Assembly: GCA_027292925.1 (NCBI GenBank)
Contig: JAPUGI010000012.1
Span: 1 to 40,750 of the forward strand
Reading direction: 5' to 3'
Origin: Gammaproteobacteria bacterium
GTDB lineage: Bacteria; Pseudomonadota; Gammaproteobacteria; Pseudomonadales; Azotimanducaceae
DNA length: 40,750 nucleotides
Each line of letters begins with the position of its first letter. The first letter of the stretch is position 1. Made by a program: the position numbers and the translations under genes. The notes under the pieces are model-generated. The model was given only the letters and a program-made list of their open reading frames with translations. It did not search any database and was not told where the DNA came from. This document shows, piece by piece, positions 33,497 to 40,750 of the stretch.

Positions 33497-34713
33497 ACAA
33501 AGGCCTGCGCTGGTATCTCACCAGCACCGCTTTCTATCTCGTCCCGGGGGGAATACAAATGGTCCTGTTCCCATGGCTGGTGGCCGTTTATCTTCTTGAG
33601 TCGCCGATGCGCTTGGGTGTTGCGCAAATGGCAGGACAGTTACCCATGCTGTTTCTTATCTTGTGGGGAGGCCTGCTGGGTGATCGTGTTGACCAAAGGC
33701 GATTGTTGATATTTCTGCATATGCTGATGGTTGTGCCACCCCTGCTGATGGCGCTGGCGATTGGATTGGGTTTGGTTGTTTATGAATTGCTGATCATCTG
33801 GGCAATTGTCGGTGGGATTCTAGGCGCATTTATGCAACCCGCACGAGATGCAATGTTGGCTCGAGTGGCTGGGTCCAATATCCAACGCATTGTTACCATG
33901 GTCGTCGGCGTCCAGTTTGGAATCCAGATACTGGGCTTTGCCATGGGCTCCGCGGCAGACCGGGTTGGCCCCATTGTCATACTGTTAGCCCAGGCTGGAT
34001 TCATGCTGGCCGCTGCCATTGCGACTGCGAAACTGCCGGATACGCCGATGGCGACAGATACATCGGGTGTCAAAAGGAATGCGTTCAGAGATATCGCCGA
34101 AGGGTTGTCTATTGCCTGGAAATCAGAGTCCATTCGACCTGCCATCATTCTCGTTTTTGCGGTCGGGGTGTTTTTTGCGGGCGCCTATATGGTAGTTCTA
34201 CCACTTATGGTGCGAGATATTTATAACGGCGGGGCGACCGGTATAGCAGGTGCATTTGCCGCAAATATGGTGGGTACCTGCACCGTTGTTTATTTTCTTA
34301 TGCGTTTTGGTGGCCTGGATCACCCGGGAAGAGCAATGATACTTACGGGGTTTACGAGTTGCATGGTGTTGTCGATTTTACACCTGGACCTGCCGGAATG
34401 GGGGTTCTACACAGTCTTGTACTTTTGGGGCATGTGCGGTGGAATCAGCATGACGATGAGCAGGGCCATCGTCCAGGAAGCTTCACCGGCGTCCCATCGT
34501 GCTCGAATCATGTCGGTATACTCGCTTGGTATCATGGGTGGTCTGCCGATCGGATCCATCCTCCTTGGTTGGAGCGTAGGTCTGTTTGGCGCGAGAAATG
34601 CGGTGCTGATTCCAGCGATTGGGATGGCTTGTGTGCTGGCCTACCTGTCCATTGGAACAAATTTGTGGCAAGTTAAACGACGATTAATCGAAGTAGGTAA
34701 AGGAGGGGAGTGA
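33493..34713 (+). CDS. MFS transporter (second)
   Basis: A 406-aa major facilitator with about twelve membrane helices, resembling the EntS/MFS_3-type exporters. GGLLGDRVDQRRLLIFLHMLM (about 55-75) is the MFS loop 2-3 motif (G-x-L-x-D-R-x-x-x-R-x-x-L), a good family marker. Starts at ATG 33493 without a strong ribosome site. Its TGA precedes the VOC gene ATG by one base, so the two are almost certainly cotranscribed. Likely exports a small molecule; substrate unknown. Confidence 0.9.
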   Translation: MNKGLRWYLTSTAFYLVPGGIQMVLFPWLVAVYLLESPMRLGVAQMAGQLPMLFLILWGGLLGDRVDQRRLLIFLHMLMVVPPLLMALAIGLGLVVYELLIIWAIVGGILGAFMQPARDAMLARVAGSNIQRIVTMVVGVQFGIQILGFAMGSAADRVGPIVILLAQAGFMLAAAIATAKLPDTPMATDTSGVKRNAFRDIAEGLSIAWKSESIRPAIILVFAVGVFFAGAYMVVLPLMVRDIYNGGATGIAGAFAANMVGTCTVVYFLMRFGGLDHPGRAMILTGFTSCMVLSILHLDLPEWGFYTVLYFWGMCGGISMTMSRAIVQEASPASHRARIMSVYSLGIMGGLPIGSILLGWSVGLFGARNAVLIPAIGMACVLAYLSIGTNLWQVKRRLIEVGKGGE

Positions 34714-34714
34714 C

Positions 34715-35086
34715 ATGGGAGATAAAAGACCTGATATCTGGATTGGTCATACTTCACTCAAGACAAATAATTTGAAAGGTTCCGATGAGTTCCTTTCAAA
34801 AATCGGTTTGCGTCCGGTTTTCAAGAATGACGAGATTACGATTTTTGAATTACGGGGTGGGACCCACGTGATTATGATTCTTGATGAAGCGGCGGAGGGA
34901 GGTGATGCGGAGTTTGACTTTATGGTTGAAGATATTAATGCAACTTACGCTTCATTCACTTCGTTAGGGCTTGATGTGAGCGAAGTTGATCGGGGTGACA
35001 TTCACGATTCGTTTACAGTGCTTGAGCCCGGCGGCAATCGTATCAAGGTGAATTCAACCCACGTGGAAGATCATAGTATTGTTTGA
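34715..35086 (+). CDS. VOC/glyoxalase-fold protein
   Basis: A 123-aa single-domain vicinal-oxygen-chelate protein. Beta-alpha-beta-beta-beta modules read IGHTSLKTNNLKGSDEFLSKIGLRPVF, FELRGGTHVIMIL and FTVLEPGGNRIKVNSTH. The metal ligand His is in IGHTS and a Glu in VLEPGGN, as in glyoxalase/bleomycin-resistance proteins. The specific function is unknown. AGGAGGGGAG gives a strong ribosome site. Placed directly after the MFS transporter, a pairing that can reflect toxin export and detoxification, but that is inference. Confidence 0.85.
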   Translation: MGDKRPDIWIGHTSLKTNNLKGSDEFLSKIGLRPVFKNDEITIFELRGGTHVIMILDEAAEGGDAEFDFMVEDINATYASFTSLGLDVSEVDRGDIHDSFTVLEPGGNRIKVNSTHVEDHSIV

Positions 35087-35167
35087 GGCAAGAGGCATCA
35101 TAGAAGGCTAACCGCTGTTGACGTAACAGTCTGTACCCATCCTCATACTGACATCCTCGTTGTTCCA

Positions 35168-36781
35168 TCAGCTCGTGTGATCCGCAAGGATAAAACCGGC
35201 ACCTTTCTCAGCAATCATGACTGTGGGCGCATTGGTATTACCCGAAGTAATTTGCGGCATGATGGAAGCATCTATAACACGCAAACCTGAAATCCCGCGT
35301 AACCTCAAGCGGTCATCAACGACGGCCATGGCGTCATTACCCATCTTACAGGTGCCAACCGGGTGAAAGATCGTAGTACCTAGGTCACCTGCTGCTTTGG
35401 CCAGGTCCTCGTCCGATTGTAGTTCAGCACCCGGTTTCCACTCCTCTGGTTCATATTTTTCAAGGGCTTTAGCTTGCATGATCCTGCGGGTGAACCGGAG
35501 ACCCTTGATCGCAACTTCCCTGTCTTCCTCAGTCGACAGATAGTTAAGTGTAATCGCCGGATAGGTATCTGGATCAGGACTCTTTATTTTGATGTGACCA
35601 CGACTTGAAGGCCTCAAGTTACAAACTGACGGTGTGATTGCATTGAATGAATGCAGCGGGTCACCAAACTTGTCCAGTGATAGGGGTTGCACATGCCATT
35701 CAATGTTAGGTGATGTTTGATTGTCGTCACTCCTGGCAAATGCGCCGAGTTGCGACGGGGGCATGGTGAGCGGTCCGGTTTTAAATAAAAGGTATTCGAG
35801 CCCCATTGCCAATTTACCACGGAGCGAATTTACACGTTGATTCAGCGTGACGGTATTTTTGACTTTGAAAACCGTACGAACCTGTAAATGGTCTTGAAGG
35901 TTTTGGCCGACACCGGGGGAATCATGAACTACCTTTATACCTAGTGGTTGTAATAGATCTGCCGGACCGATGCCGGAAATCTGCAGTATCTGCGGCGAAC
36001 CAATTGAACCGGCGGATAGAATCACCTCACGCCTTGCTGATATGGTTTGAACTGCTTGCTTTTGTGTTCGGACTTGTACGCCCGTTACGCGTTTACTTTT
36101 TTCGGTTGATTCGATATTCAGTTTGAAAACGTGAGTATCTGTAATTACAGTCAGGTTCGCGCGTTTCATTACCGGACGTAAGAATGCTTTTGTTCCGCTC
36201 CAGCGAACACCGCGTTTCTGATTCATCTGGAAATAGGCGTTGCCAAAATTATCACCCCGATTGAACTCGTCGATCTTTGGAATACCGCATTCTTCCGCGG
36301 CGTCTCTCCAGGCATCAAGGATATCCCAATTCACACGGCGTTCTTCTACCCTGAGTTCTCCGTCGCTGCCGTGGTATTCGTTTGACCCATGTTGATAACT
36401 CTCGGAGTGTTTGAAGACTGGCAGTACGTCGTCCCAGGACCAACCTCTATTGCCCAGTTGCGCCCAGTGATCGAAATCGCTTCGTTGTCCGCGCATGTAG
36501 ATCATGGCGTTGATTGATGAGCAACCTCCCAACACCTTTCCTCTGGCATAACCAATCTTTCTTCCGTTTAAGCCCGCGTCGGGTTCGATTTCGTAGCACC
36601 AGTCAGTGCGTGGATTGCCAATAGTGAACAAGTAGCCTACAGGTATATTGATCCAGAAGTAGTTATCCTTTCCGCCTGCCTCCAGCAGCAGGACCTGATT
36701 GTTGGGGTCGGCCGACAGTCGATTGGCGAGAACGCATCCTGCGGTGCCAGCGCCGATGATGATGTAGTCAAAATCCTGCAA
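35168..36781 (-). CDS. GMC-family FAD alcohol dehydrogenase (second copy)
   Basis: A 537-aa GMC oxidoreductase of the choline-dehydrogenase/AlkJ type. FAD motif [13 protein letters not shown] is at 9-21, GMC signature [18 protein letters not shown] at about 80-97, [17 protein letters not shown] at about 255-271, and C-terminal [10 protein letters not shown] carries the catalytic His, with [24 protein letters not shown]. AlkJ oxidises medium-chain alcohols and choline dehydrogenase oxidises choline; the exact role cannot be fixed. No betaine genes are adjacent, which favours an alcohol role. The start is a TTG at 36781 and is uncertain. Confidence 0.92.
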   Translation of the reverse strand: MQDFDYIIIGAGTAGCVLANRLSADPNNQVLLLEAGGKDNYFWINIPVGYLFTIGNPRTDWCYEIEPDAGLNGRKIGYARGKVLGGCSSINAMIYMRGQRSDFDHWAQLGNRGWSWDDVLPVFKHSESYQHGSNEYHGSDGELRVEERRVNWDILDAWRDAAEECGIPKIDEFNRGDNFGNAYFQMNQKRGVRWSGTKAFLRPVMKRANLTVITDTHVFKLNIESTEKSKRVTGVQVRTQKQAVQTISARREVILSAGSIGSPQILQISGIGPADLLQPLGIKVVHDSPGVGQNLQDHLQVRTVFKVKNTVTLNQRVNSLRGKLAMGLEYLLFKTGPLTMPPSQLGAFARSDDNQTSPNIEWHVQPLSLDKFGDPLHSFNAITPSVCNLRPSSRGHIKIKSPDPDTYPAITLNYLSTEEDREVAIKGLRFTRRIMQAKALEKYEPEEWKPGAELQSDEDLAKAAGDLGTTIFHPVGTCKMGNDAMAVVDDRLRLRGISGLRVIDASIMPQITSGNTNAPTVMIAEKGAGFILADHTS

Positions 36782-36819
36782 AGGAAAGTAACCTCAGGTG
36801 TGTAACATTGAAAATGCCA

Positions 36820-36853
36820 GCTTTTTGAAAGTGGGTATATGCCACTTTGAAGC
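36820..36853. terminator. Hairpin after the LOG-family gene
   Basis: AAAGTGG (36828-36834) and CCACTTT (36842-36848) form a perfect 7-bp stem around a 7-nt loop, extended by AGCTT/AAGCT. It directly abuts the LOG stop codon on the minus strand. No long U-run follows, so it may be a weak or rho-assisted terminator. Confidence 0.45.
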
Positions 36854-37443
36854 TAACTGCTAGCCAGATGTATTGCCCGTTTTGCTTTATCTATCTGTGG
36901 CGGTTCATATGTTTCAAATTGATGTAGTAACCCGGCAGGCGTGTCATCCAGAAGTATCATCGAGTGGTGTTCTTTTTCTACAAATTGCTCGCCAGCAGTA
37001 TGATCAATGAACCCCATAAGCTTGTCAAAATACCCTTTTACGTTTAACAACCCACAAGGTTTCTGGTGGATGCCAAGTTGTCCCCAGGTGAGTACTTCAA
37101 AGAATTCCTCAATCGTTCCCAGTCCACCGGGTAGTGCGATAAACCCTTGTGATAGTTCTACCATCAGCGCTTTTCGGCTATGCATCGAGTCAACTACTCG
37201 CAGGTCAGTGATCTCAGTGAATGCGACTTCTCTTTCCGCCAACGCTTTGGTAATGATTCCGATAACCTCTCCGCCGCTTTGCATGACAGTTTGTGCGATA
37301 GCCCCCATCATCCCAACCCGGCCACCGCCAAACACGAGCCCGATGTTTTTATCCACCAGCGCCCGACCGAGCTGTTGCGCTGCCTCTTTATACTCCGGTA
37401 CTGCGCCAGGACTAGATCCGCAAAACACGCAAATTCGCTTCAT
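36853..37443 (-). CDS. LOG-family phosphoribohydrolase (TIGR00730)
   Basis: A 196-aa Rossmann-like LOG protein, which releases a free base and ribose-5-phosphate from nucleoside 5'-monophosphates; in plants and some bacteria it activates cytokinins. Catalytic motif PGGLGTIEE is at 105-113 and the paired Arg lies in MHSRKALM (about 88-95). N-terminal VFCGSSPGAVPEY is the usual start. In bacteria the physiological role is unclear, possibly AMP/nucleotide turnover. Ends in a hairpin adjoining the GMC gene region. Confidence 0.9.
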   Translation of the reverse strand: MKRICVFCGSSPGAVPEYKEAAQQLGRALVDKNIGLVFGGGRVGMMGAIAQTVMQSGGEVIGIITKALAEREVAFTEITDLRVVDSMHSRKALMVELSQGFIALPGGLGTIEEFFEVLTWGQLGIHQKPCGLLNVKGYFDKLMGFIDHTAGEQFVEKEHHSMILLDDTPAGLLHQFETYEPPQIDKAKRAIHLASS

Positions 37444-37566
37444 GACGATTTTCTATTTCCCATTACTATTGCTTTTCGAGCAAAATTGACGCCTGCGGGT
37501 TGTCTTTCTCGCCAGGAGTGCTCATAGATATCGACTAAGCCATTTCAGAACATTGAGCCATGCAAT

Positions 37567-38037
37567 TCATGATGGATAAAGGCTGCCATCCTTACCTGCG
37601 GCTTTCCACTCACCACTTTCGTCTACTAGCCACTGAAAATCGTCATCCGGGTAATGGACTTTGTCTCCCTGAATTCTTGAACCCACGACAATGAAAGCAG
37701 CCGACCTGTCAGATTTATTTACCAGGTGATGGCCGTTCTCAACGTTGGCTTTGAAGCCTGCGCACATGCCTGAGCCTAACACCTTTTCGGCTTCGTTCGT
37801 GATCAGGGTTAATTCACCCTCAAGAACAAAGACGAACTCATCTGACTCTGTGTGCCAGTGTCTCAGTGCTGACTGGGCGTTGGGTGAAAGCACCTCCAGG
37901 TTTACGCCAAACTGGCTCAGGCCAAAATAATCGGATAGTCCACGCCATTCAGATTTGCCAAGCATCGTCTTGAAGGGCTCAGGGAACGAATTTTCTGTTT
38001 CTGTGGGTAGTTCTAGTGAATGTATGGGTTGGTTCAT
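37567..38037 (-). CDS. Cupin-domain protein
   Basis: A small beta-barrel cupin; from the ATG at 38037 (MNQPIHSLELPTE) it has 156 aa. Cupin motif 1 is RHWHTESDEFVFVLEGELTL (about 70-90), with two His and a Glu as metal ligands, and motif 2 is GMCAGFKANVENGHHLVN. A start at GTG 38094 is possible but would overlap the palindrome at 38095-38108. Function unknown; single-domain cupins are often dioxygenases, isomerases or sugar-binding sensors. It is divergent from the toroid gene. Confidence 0.82.
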   Translation of the reverse strand: MNQPIHSLELPTETENSFPEPFKTMLGKSEWRGLSDYFGLSQFGVNLEVLSPNAQSALRHWHTESDEFVFVLEGELTLITNEAEKVLGSGMCAGFKANVENGHHLVNKSDRSAAFIVVGSRIQGDKVHYPDDDFQWLVDESGEWKAAGKDGSLYPS

Positions 38038-38094
38038 AAAGCGATTCGCCTGATGTTGAAGTTCTACCAGCTTTCTGACTCTGATTCTGATCAC

Positions 38095-38108
38095 AGGGTC
38101 CTGACCCT
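38095..38108. promoter_or_regulatory. Palindrome between the cupin and toroid genes
   Basis: AGGGTC-CT-GACCCT is a perfect 6+6 palindrome in the 124-bp divergent interval, suited to a dimeric regulator acting on both genes. No known consensus is recognised. Confidence 0.35.
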
Positions 38109-38161
38109 ATGATTCTTCCATAGAGCTGTACCCGCCGTCGAGTCGCAGCTAAAGTGAGTTG

Positions 38162-39160
38162 ATGAGCATCGAGGATCAACTGCTGGAATCGCCTGAACCC
38201 GCTATCCAATGGAAAACCCGTGTTTATGTCCTTGGCGAAAACCCCATCAAGCTTCGTGCGCTGCAAAAGAAGATCAAAACTTCAGAAACCGTACAGCGAT
38301 TACTGTGTGAACTAGGCAAATCCGGGGTAGTTTACCCGCCTCAGGCCTATGCAAAATGGCAGGGTGCCCACTGGATCATGGCAGTACTGGCAGATATCGG
38401 CTACCCAACCGGTGACAAATCCTTAAAACCTGTCCGAGATCAATTGCAGGAAACCTGGCTTCAGCAAAATTTCTATACCGATTTTGAGGCGACTTCAAAG
38501 GTGGAAGCCTATAAACAACAGGGCGTACCAGTGATGCAGGGTCGTCATCGACGATGTGCATCCCAGCAGTCAAACGCGCTCTGGGCGATCTTAAAGTTGG
38601 ATCTTGTGAACGATGAAACCCATAAACTCGTTGAGCGGCTGCTATATTGGCAATGGCCCGATGGGGGTTGGAATTGTGACAAGAACCCGGCCGCCATACA
38701 TTCCTCGTTTATGGAATCGATCCTGCCGATGAGGGCTCTGGCACTCTACGGAAAAGAGTTTAGCAACGACAAGGCAACGGCCGCCAGCAAACGGGCATCG
38801 GAGATCTTCCTGAAGCGTGAAATGTATCTCGGACAGCGATCAGGCTGTGTCATGCGATCCGAATTCACCAGCCTTCATTATCCGCTCTACTGGCACTACG
38901 ACATCCTGCATGGCTTAAAGGTCATCGCGGAAAGCTGCTTGATTCATGATAAGCGATGCACAAGAGCACTCGATCTTCTCGAAGGTAAACAACTACCGGA
39001 CGGTGGCTGGCCTGCTGAGAAGAAATACTACAAATGCACCGATGAAGTAGCTCCGGGTAATGATTATGTCGACTGGGGTGGAACCAGCAAGAAGAAAATG
39101 AACCCATGGATCACTGTCGACGCACTGTATGTGCTGAAGCAAGCCGGGCGTATAACCTGA
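38162..39160 (+). CDS. Stand-alone terpenoid-cyclase-like alpha/alpha toroid protein
   Basis: A 332-aa protein with helical QW-like repeats, including WQWPDGGWNCDKNP (about 160) and KQLPDGGWPAEKKYY (about 277), and the WHYDILHGLKVI stretch. It resembles a single alpha/alpha toroid domain as in squalene/hopene cyclase or prenyltransferase beta subunits, but the cyclase acid motif DxDD is not seen and the size is half that of a cyclase. Such proteins are mostly unannotated. The C-terminus (TVDALYVLKQAGRIT) looks intact. ATG 38162 follows a GTGAG-type site. Its final codons lie in the R''-like arm of the first attC-like site, so it borders or belongs to the cassette array. Confidence 0.75.
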   Translation: MSIEDQLLESPEPAIQWKTRVYVLGENPIKLRALQKKIKTSETVQRLLCELGKSGVVYPPQAYAKWQGAHWIMAVLADIGYPTGDKSLKPVRDQLQETWLQQNFYTDFEATSKVEAYKQQGVPVMQGRHRRCASQQSNALWAILKLDLVNDETHKLVERLLYWQWPDGGWNCDKNPAAIHSSFMESILPMRALALYGKEFSNDKATAASKRASEIFLKREMYLGQRSGCVMRSEFTSLHYPLYWHYDILHGLKVIAESCLIHDKRCTRALDLLEGKQLPDGGWPAEKKYYKCTDEVAPGNDYVDWGGTSKKKMNPWITVDALYVLKQAGRIT

Positions 39161-39230
39161 CAGCGGGCGTCTCGAAAAGCGTACCGTCACAGCATCCGAA
39201 GGCTGTGCATTAAACTTCATGTTATACGCC
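39147..39230. repeat. attC-like site 1, at the distal end of a cassette array
   Basis: GGCGTATAAC (39147-39156) and GTTATACGCC (39221-39230) are perfect 10-bp complements holding the R''/R' consensus RYYYAAC...GTTRRRY. Between them are about 64 bp with an inner CACAGC/GCTGTG hairpin and TTAAACTTCATGTTA, a stretch shared exactly with the site at 40578. Length 84 bp is within the known attC range. Confidence 0.7.
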
Positions 39231-39236
39231 TATTCA

Positions 39237-39704
39237 CTAACCTAGCTTGGAATTATCCCATGAGACTACGGTCGATGGCTTAAATACAATCCATCTGCGG
39301 GTCTTGCCAGTGGCAGATGCGGTGTACGGTTTAACCTCTCCTTTTTCTCTTAACCCATGCTTAATCCCTAAGTTCATCTGTGCTTCTCGCAGCCATTCAT
39401 CCGCGTCTTCTTCAGCATTATTTTCCAGCACTTTTGCCCGACCATGCATCATTACGCCTTGAAGTTTTTGCCAACTAGTTCCAACGTCTACTAGAATTGT
39501 TGCAGTAGCATTTTTTCGCAAATTCACGACCTTCTGTCCACGACCGAAGATATAGACCAAACCGTTTGCCCAACCAAAAGTCATTGGCGTTAGGTTAATT
39601 TCTGTACCTGGGCCAATTGTCGCAATTCTAAGACGGGTTTCATTTCGCATGAGTTCATCAGTTTCCGAGGCTGACAATCTCAACGAGTCAGGTATTTTTG
39701 CCAT
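39237..39704 (-). CDS. Pyridoxamine 5'-phosphate oxidase-fold flavoprotein
   Basis: A 155-aa split-barrel protein of the PNPOx-like family that binds FMN or F420. Typical features are TIGPGTEINLTPMTFGWANGLVYIFGRGQKVVNLRKNATATILVD, with the G-x-G-x-K turn, and WQKLQGVMMHGRAKVL. Its stop is 7 bp from attC-like site 1, and it starts 30 bp after the methyltransferase stop with GAGAACCAACGAG before the ATG. Together they make a two-gene cassette. Many such proteins reduce small electrophiles or are of unknown role. Confidence 0.8.
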   Translation of the reverse strand: MAKIPDSLRLSASETDELMRNETRLRIATIGPGTEINLTPMTFGWANGLVYIFGRGQKVVNLRKNATATILVDVGTSWQKLQGVMMHGRAKVLENNAEEDADEWLREAQMNLGIKHGLREKGEVKPYTASATGKTRRWIVFKPSTVVSWDNSKLG

Positions 39705-39734
39705 CTCGTTGGTTCTCTGTCGGCTTCGTCGTCA

Positions 39735-40478
39735 TCACTTATTGCGTTTATAGACAGAAACATGGCTGGAACTCGAGGCAGTAAACGGCGATCGATCCCA
39801 TCCCGCCCACCGCTGATGCAAGTCGAGACCTGCAAGTTGCGCCATGAGATCGAATTCACTTGGCCAGACATAACGGACCGGTAGCGGATGTAGCCGCATA
39901 CCATTTTCTGTGAGTTCAATGTATTGGTAGTCAACAGTTTGTAGGGCTGAATTATGGACTGATGCTTCTAAAACCACCCTATCAATCGCAATGTGGACTG
40001 TCTTTAGGCTTTCACCATTCTCGTATTGTGACGGATCGGGTACGTATGCCTCGATCACAAACAAGCCTCCTTCAGAGAGGTGTTTTGAAACATTCTTAAA
40101 ACAACGGACCTGCTCTGCTTGGGAAGTTAGATTAAATAGTGTGTTAAAGACCAGGTAGATTAGATCGAAGGTTCCATCAACACCAACATCTGCCATATCG
40201 CCAATCGTCACATCGATGGCATCACCACCCGGTTTTTCACGGAGTTTGTCAACCATCTTGGCAGACGCTTCAATCCCACTCACTGACAGGCCTTGTGCCG
40301 CAAGTGGCAAGCCTATCCTTCCTGTGCCAATTGCGAGTTCTAGGATTGTTCCACCAGCAGCAAGGTTGGCGAGTACATCTACTGTCTTTTTTGTCTCCGC
40401 ATCCGATGGATTTCCGTATGATCTATCGTATCCATCAGCATTGTATTCGCCGAAACTTTCGGGTCCGAAGTCCTTCAA
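39735..40478 (-). CDS. Cassette-borne class I SAM methyltransferase
   Basis: A 247-aa SAM-dependent methyltransferase. Motif I is ILELAIGTGRIGLPLAAQG (about 45-63), followed by VSGIEASAKMVDKLREKPG and FDLIYLVFNTLFNL. Start is TTG 40478, preceded by AGGAGGG at good spacing. N-terminal FGEYNADGYDRSYGNPSDAE resembles small-molecule methyltransferases of the DUF/UbiE type; substrate unknown. It is the first gene of the 1.4-kb cassette bounded by attC-like sites 1 and 2. Unrelated in detail to the methyltransferase at 15717. Confidence 0.85.
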   Translation of the reverse strand: MKDFGPESFGEYNADGYDRSYGNPSDAETKKTVDVLANLAAGGTILELAIGTGRIGLPLAAQGLSVSGIEASAKMVDKLREKPGGDAIDVTIGDMADVGVDGTFDLIYLVFNTLFNLTSQAEQVRCFKNVSKHLSEGGLFVIEAYVPDPSQYENGESLKTVHIAIDRVVLEASVHNSALQTVDYQYIELTENGMRLHPLPVRYVWPSEFDLMAQLAGLDLHQRWAGWDRSPFTASSSSHVSVYKRNK

Positions 40479-40666
40479 GAAACCCTCCTATTTTGAGTCG
40501 CGGGACGTTTCATATCCATGCTAACAAGGACGCATAACACCCAGTTAGGTTGGCCGCGAGTGATTAATGGGAACGGCTTAAACTTCATGTTAGGTGTAGT
40601 CCTATTCATGCTCATCATTTTTTCGTAAAAACCCCCAAACTCTGCTGCAATAGCTTCCCAGTTCAT
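40475..40666 (-). CDS. Short ORF reading through attC-like site 2
   Basis: A 63-aa frame from ATG 40666 (MNWEAIAAEFGGFYEKMMSM) that reads across attC-like site 2 and stops overlapping the next gene's TTG. The first residues resemble cassette proteins; the rest is translated attC sequence. The ATG lies 18 bp inside the GTTAGGC cassette boundary, as is usual for cassette genes. Possibly a truncated cassette gene, not a functional protein. Confidence 0.3.
   Translation of the reverse strand: MNWEAIAAEFGGFYEKMMSMNRTTPNMKFKPFPLITRGQPNWVLCVLVSMDMKRPATQNRRVS
40532..40595. repeat. attC-like site 2
   Basis: GCATAAC (40532-40538) and GTTAGGT (40589-40595) supply the outer boxes of an attC; CGGCTTAAACTTCAT resembles the L' box plus spacer. 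Shares TTAAACTTCATGTTA with site 1 and TAACnCCCAGTT with site 3. The outer boxes mismatch by one pair, as expected when R' derives from the neighbouring cassette. Confidence 0.7.
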
Positions 40667-40683
40667 ACGGATAGCCTCGTGAT

Positions 40684-40750
40684 GCCTAACGCCCAGTTGA
40701 TCGGCCGCCGAAAAGGCGGTCCCGGCCAACCACGGAGTGGCTGGTCCGAC
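40684..40750. repeat. attC-like site 3, cut by window edge
   Basis: GCCTAAC (40684-40690) followed by GCCCAGTTGATCGGCCGCC starts another attC, sharing TAACnCCCAGTT with site 2. Hairpin sub-structures GCCGCC/GGCGGT and CCAC/GTGG are visible. The other end lies beyond the window. Confidence 0.6.

Overview
The window looks like chromosomal DNA of a gammaproteobacterium, probably free-living, aerobic and marine or oligotrophic. This rests on the housekeeping genes (yheS-type ABC-F, dsbB, acpH, gshA, hslR, cysQ, rpoD, a ~530-aa isocitrate lyase), on a LexA-type CTGT-N8-ACAG site, and on the many lipid and alcohol oxidation genes. The identification comes from reading the translated sequence; no database search was run.

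Layout. (1) 1-5426: housekeeping block. A 5'-partial-to-edge ABC-F gene, a frameshifted DUF4124-type gene, a tightly overlapping minus-strand gshA-acpH-dsbB operon, hslR, and a divergent cysQ. (2) 5427-8361: an 840-bp gene-free rpoD leader with a LexA box nested in a long inverted repeat, a sigma70-like promoter and a possible leader peptide, then rpoD and its rho-independent terminator. (3) 8297-10171: a DUF3754-type membrane protein and a small membrane protein. Both touch copies of a short hairpin-forming repeat (about 24-25 bp), one set lying in frame inside the coding sequence. (4) 10209-19317: mixed metabolic genes: SDR, TPR protein, PLP dehydratase, cytochrome P450, nitronate monooxygenase-like protein, methyltransferase, a NUDIX remnant, a CBS protein, a serine hydrolase and a MAPEG protein. 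(5) 19426-29998: a secreted protein of unknown function, then a plus-strand catabolic block of two small/large acyl-CoA dehydrogenase pairs and an alpha/beta hydrolase, facing a minus-strand D-aminoacylase-like amidohydrolase and GMC oxidoreductase, then a YHS protein. (6) 30343-37443: isocitrate lyase with a recognisable promoter and dyad, two MFS transporters, a VOC protein, a second GMC oxidoreductase and a LOG-family protein. (7) 37567-40750: a cupin protein, a stand-alone terpenoid-cyclase-like toroid protein, and what looks like the distal end of an integron gene-cassette array with three attC-like sites.

How the parts fit: the acyl-CoA dehydrogenase pairs, alcohol oxidases (GMC), P450, SDR, hydrolases and glyoxylate-shunt isocitrate lyase fit growth on lipids, steroids or other acyl/alicyclic compounds, funnelling acetyl-CoA to the glyoxylate cycle. 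Substrates cannot be named from sequence alone. The least ordinary parts are the cassette-array edge (39147-40750), the dispersed hairpin repeat that has entered a coding frame, the LexA site in the rpoD leader, and the asymmetric catalytic residues in the acyl-CoA dehydrogenase pairs.
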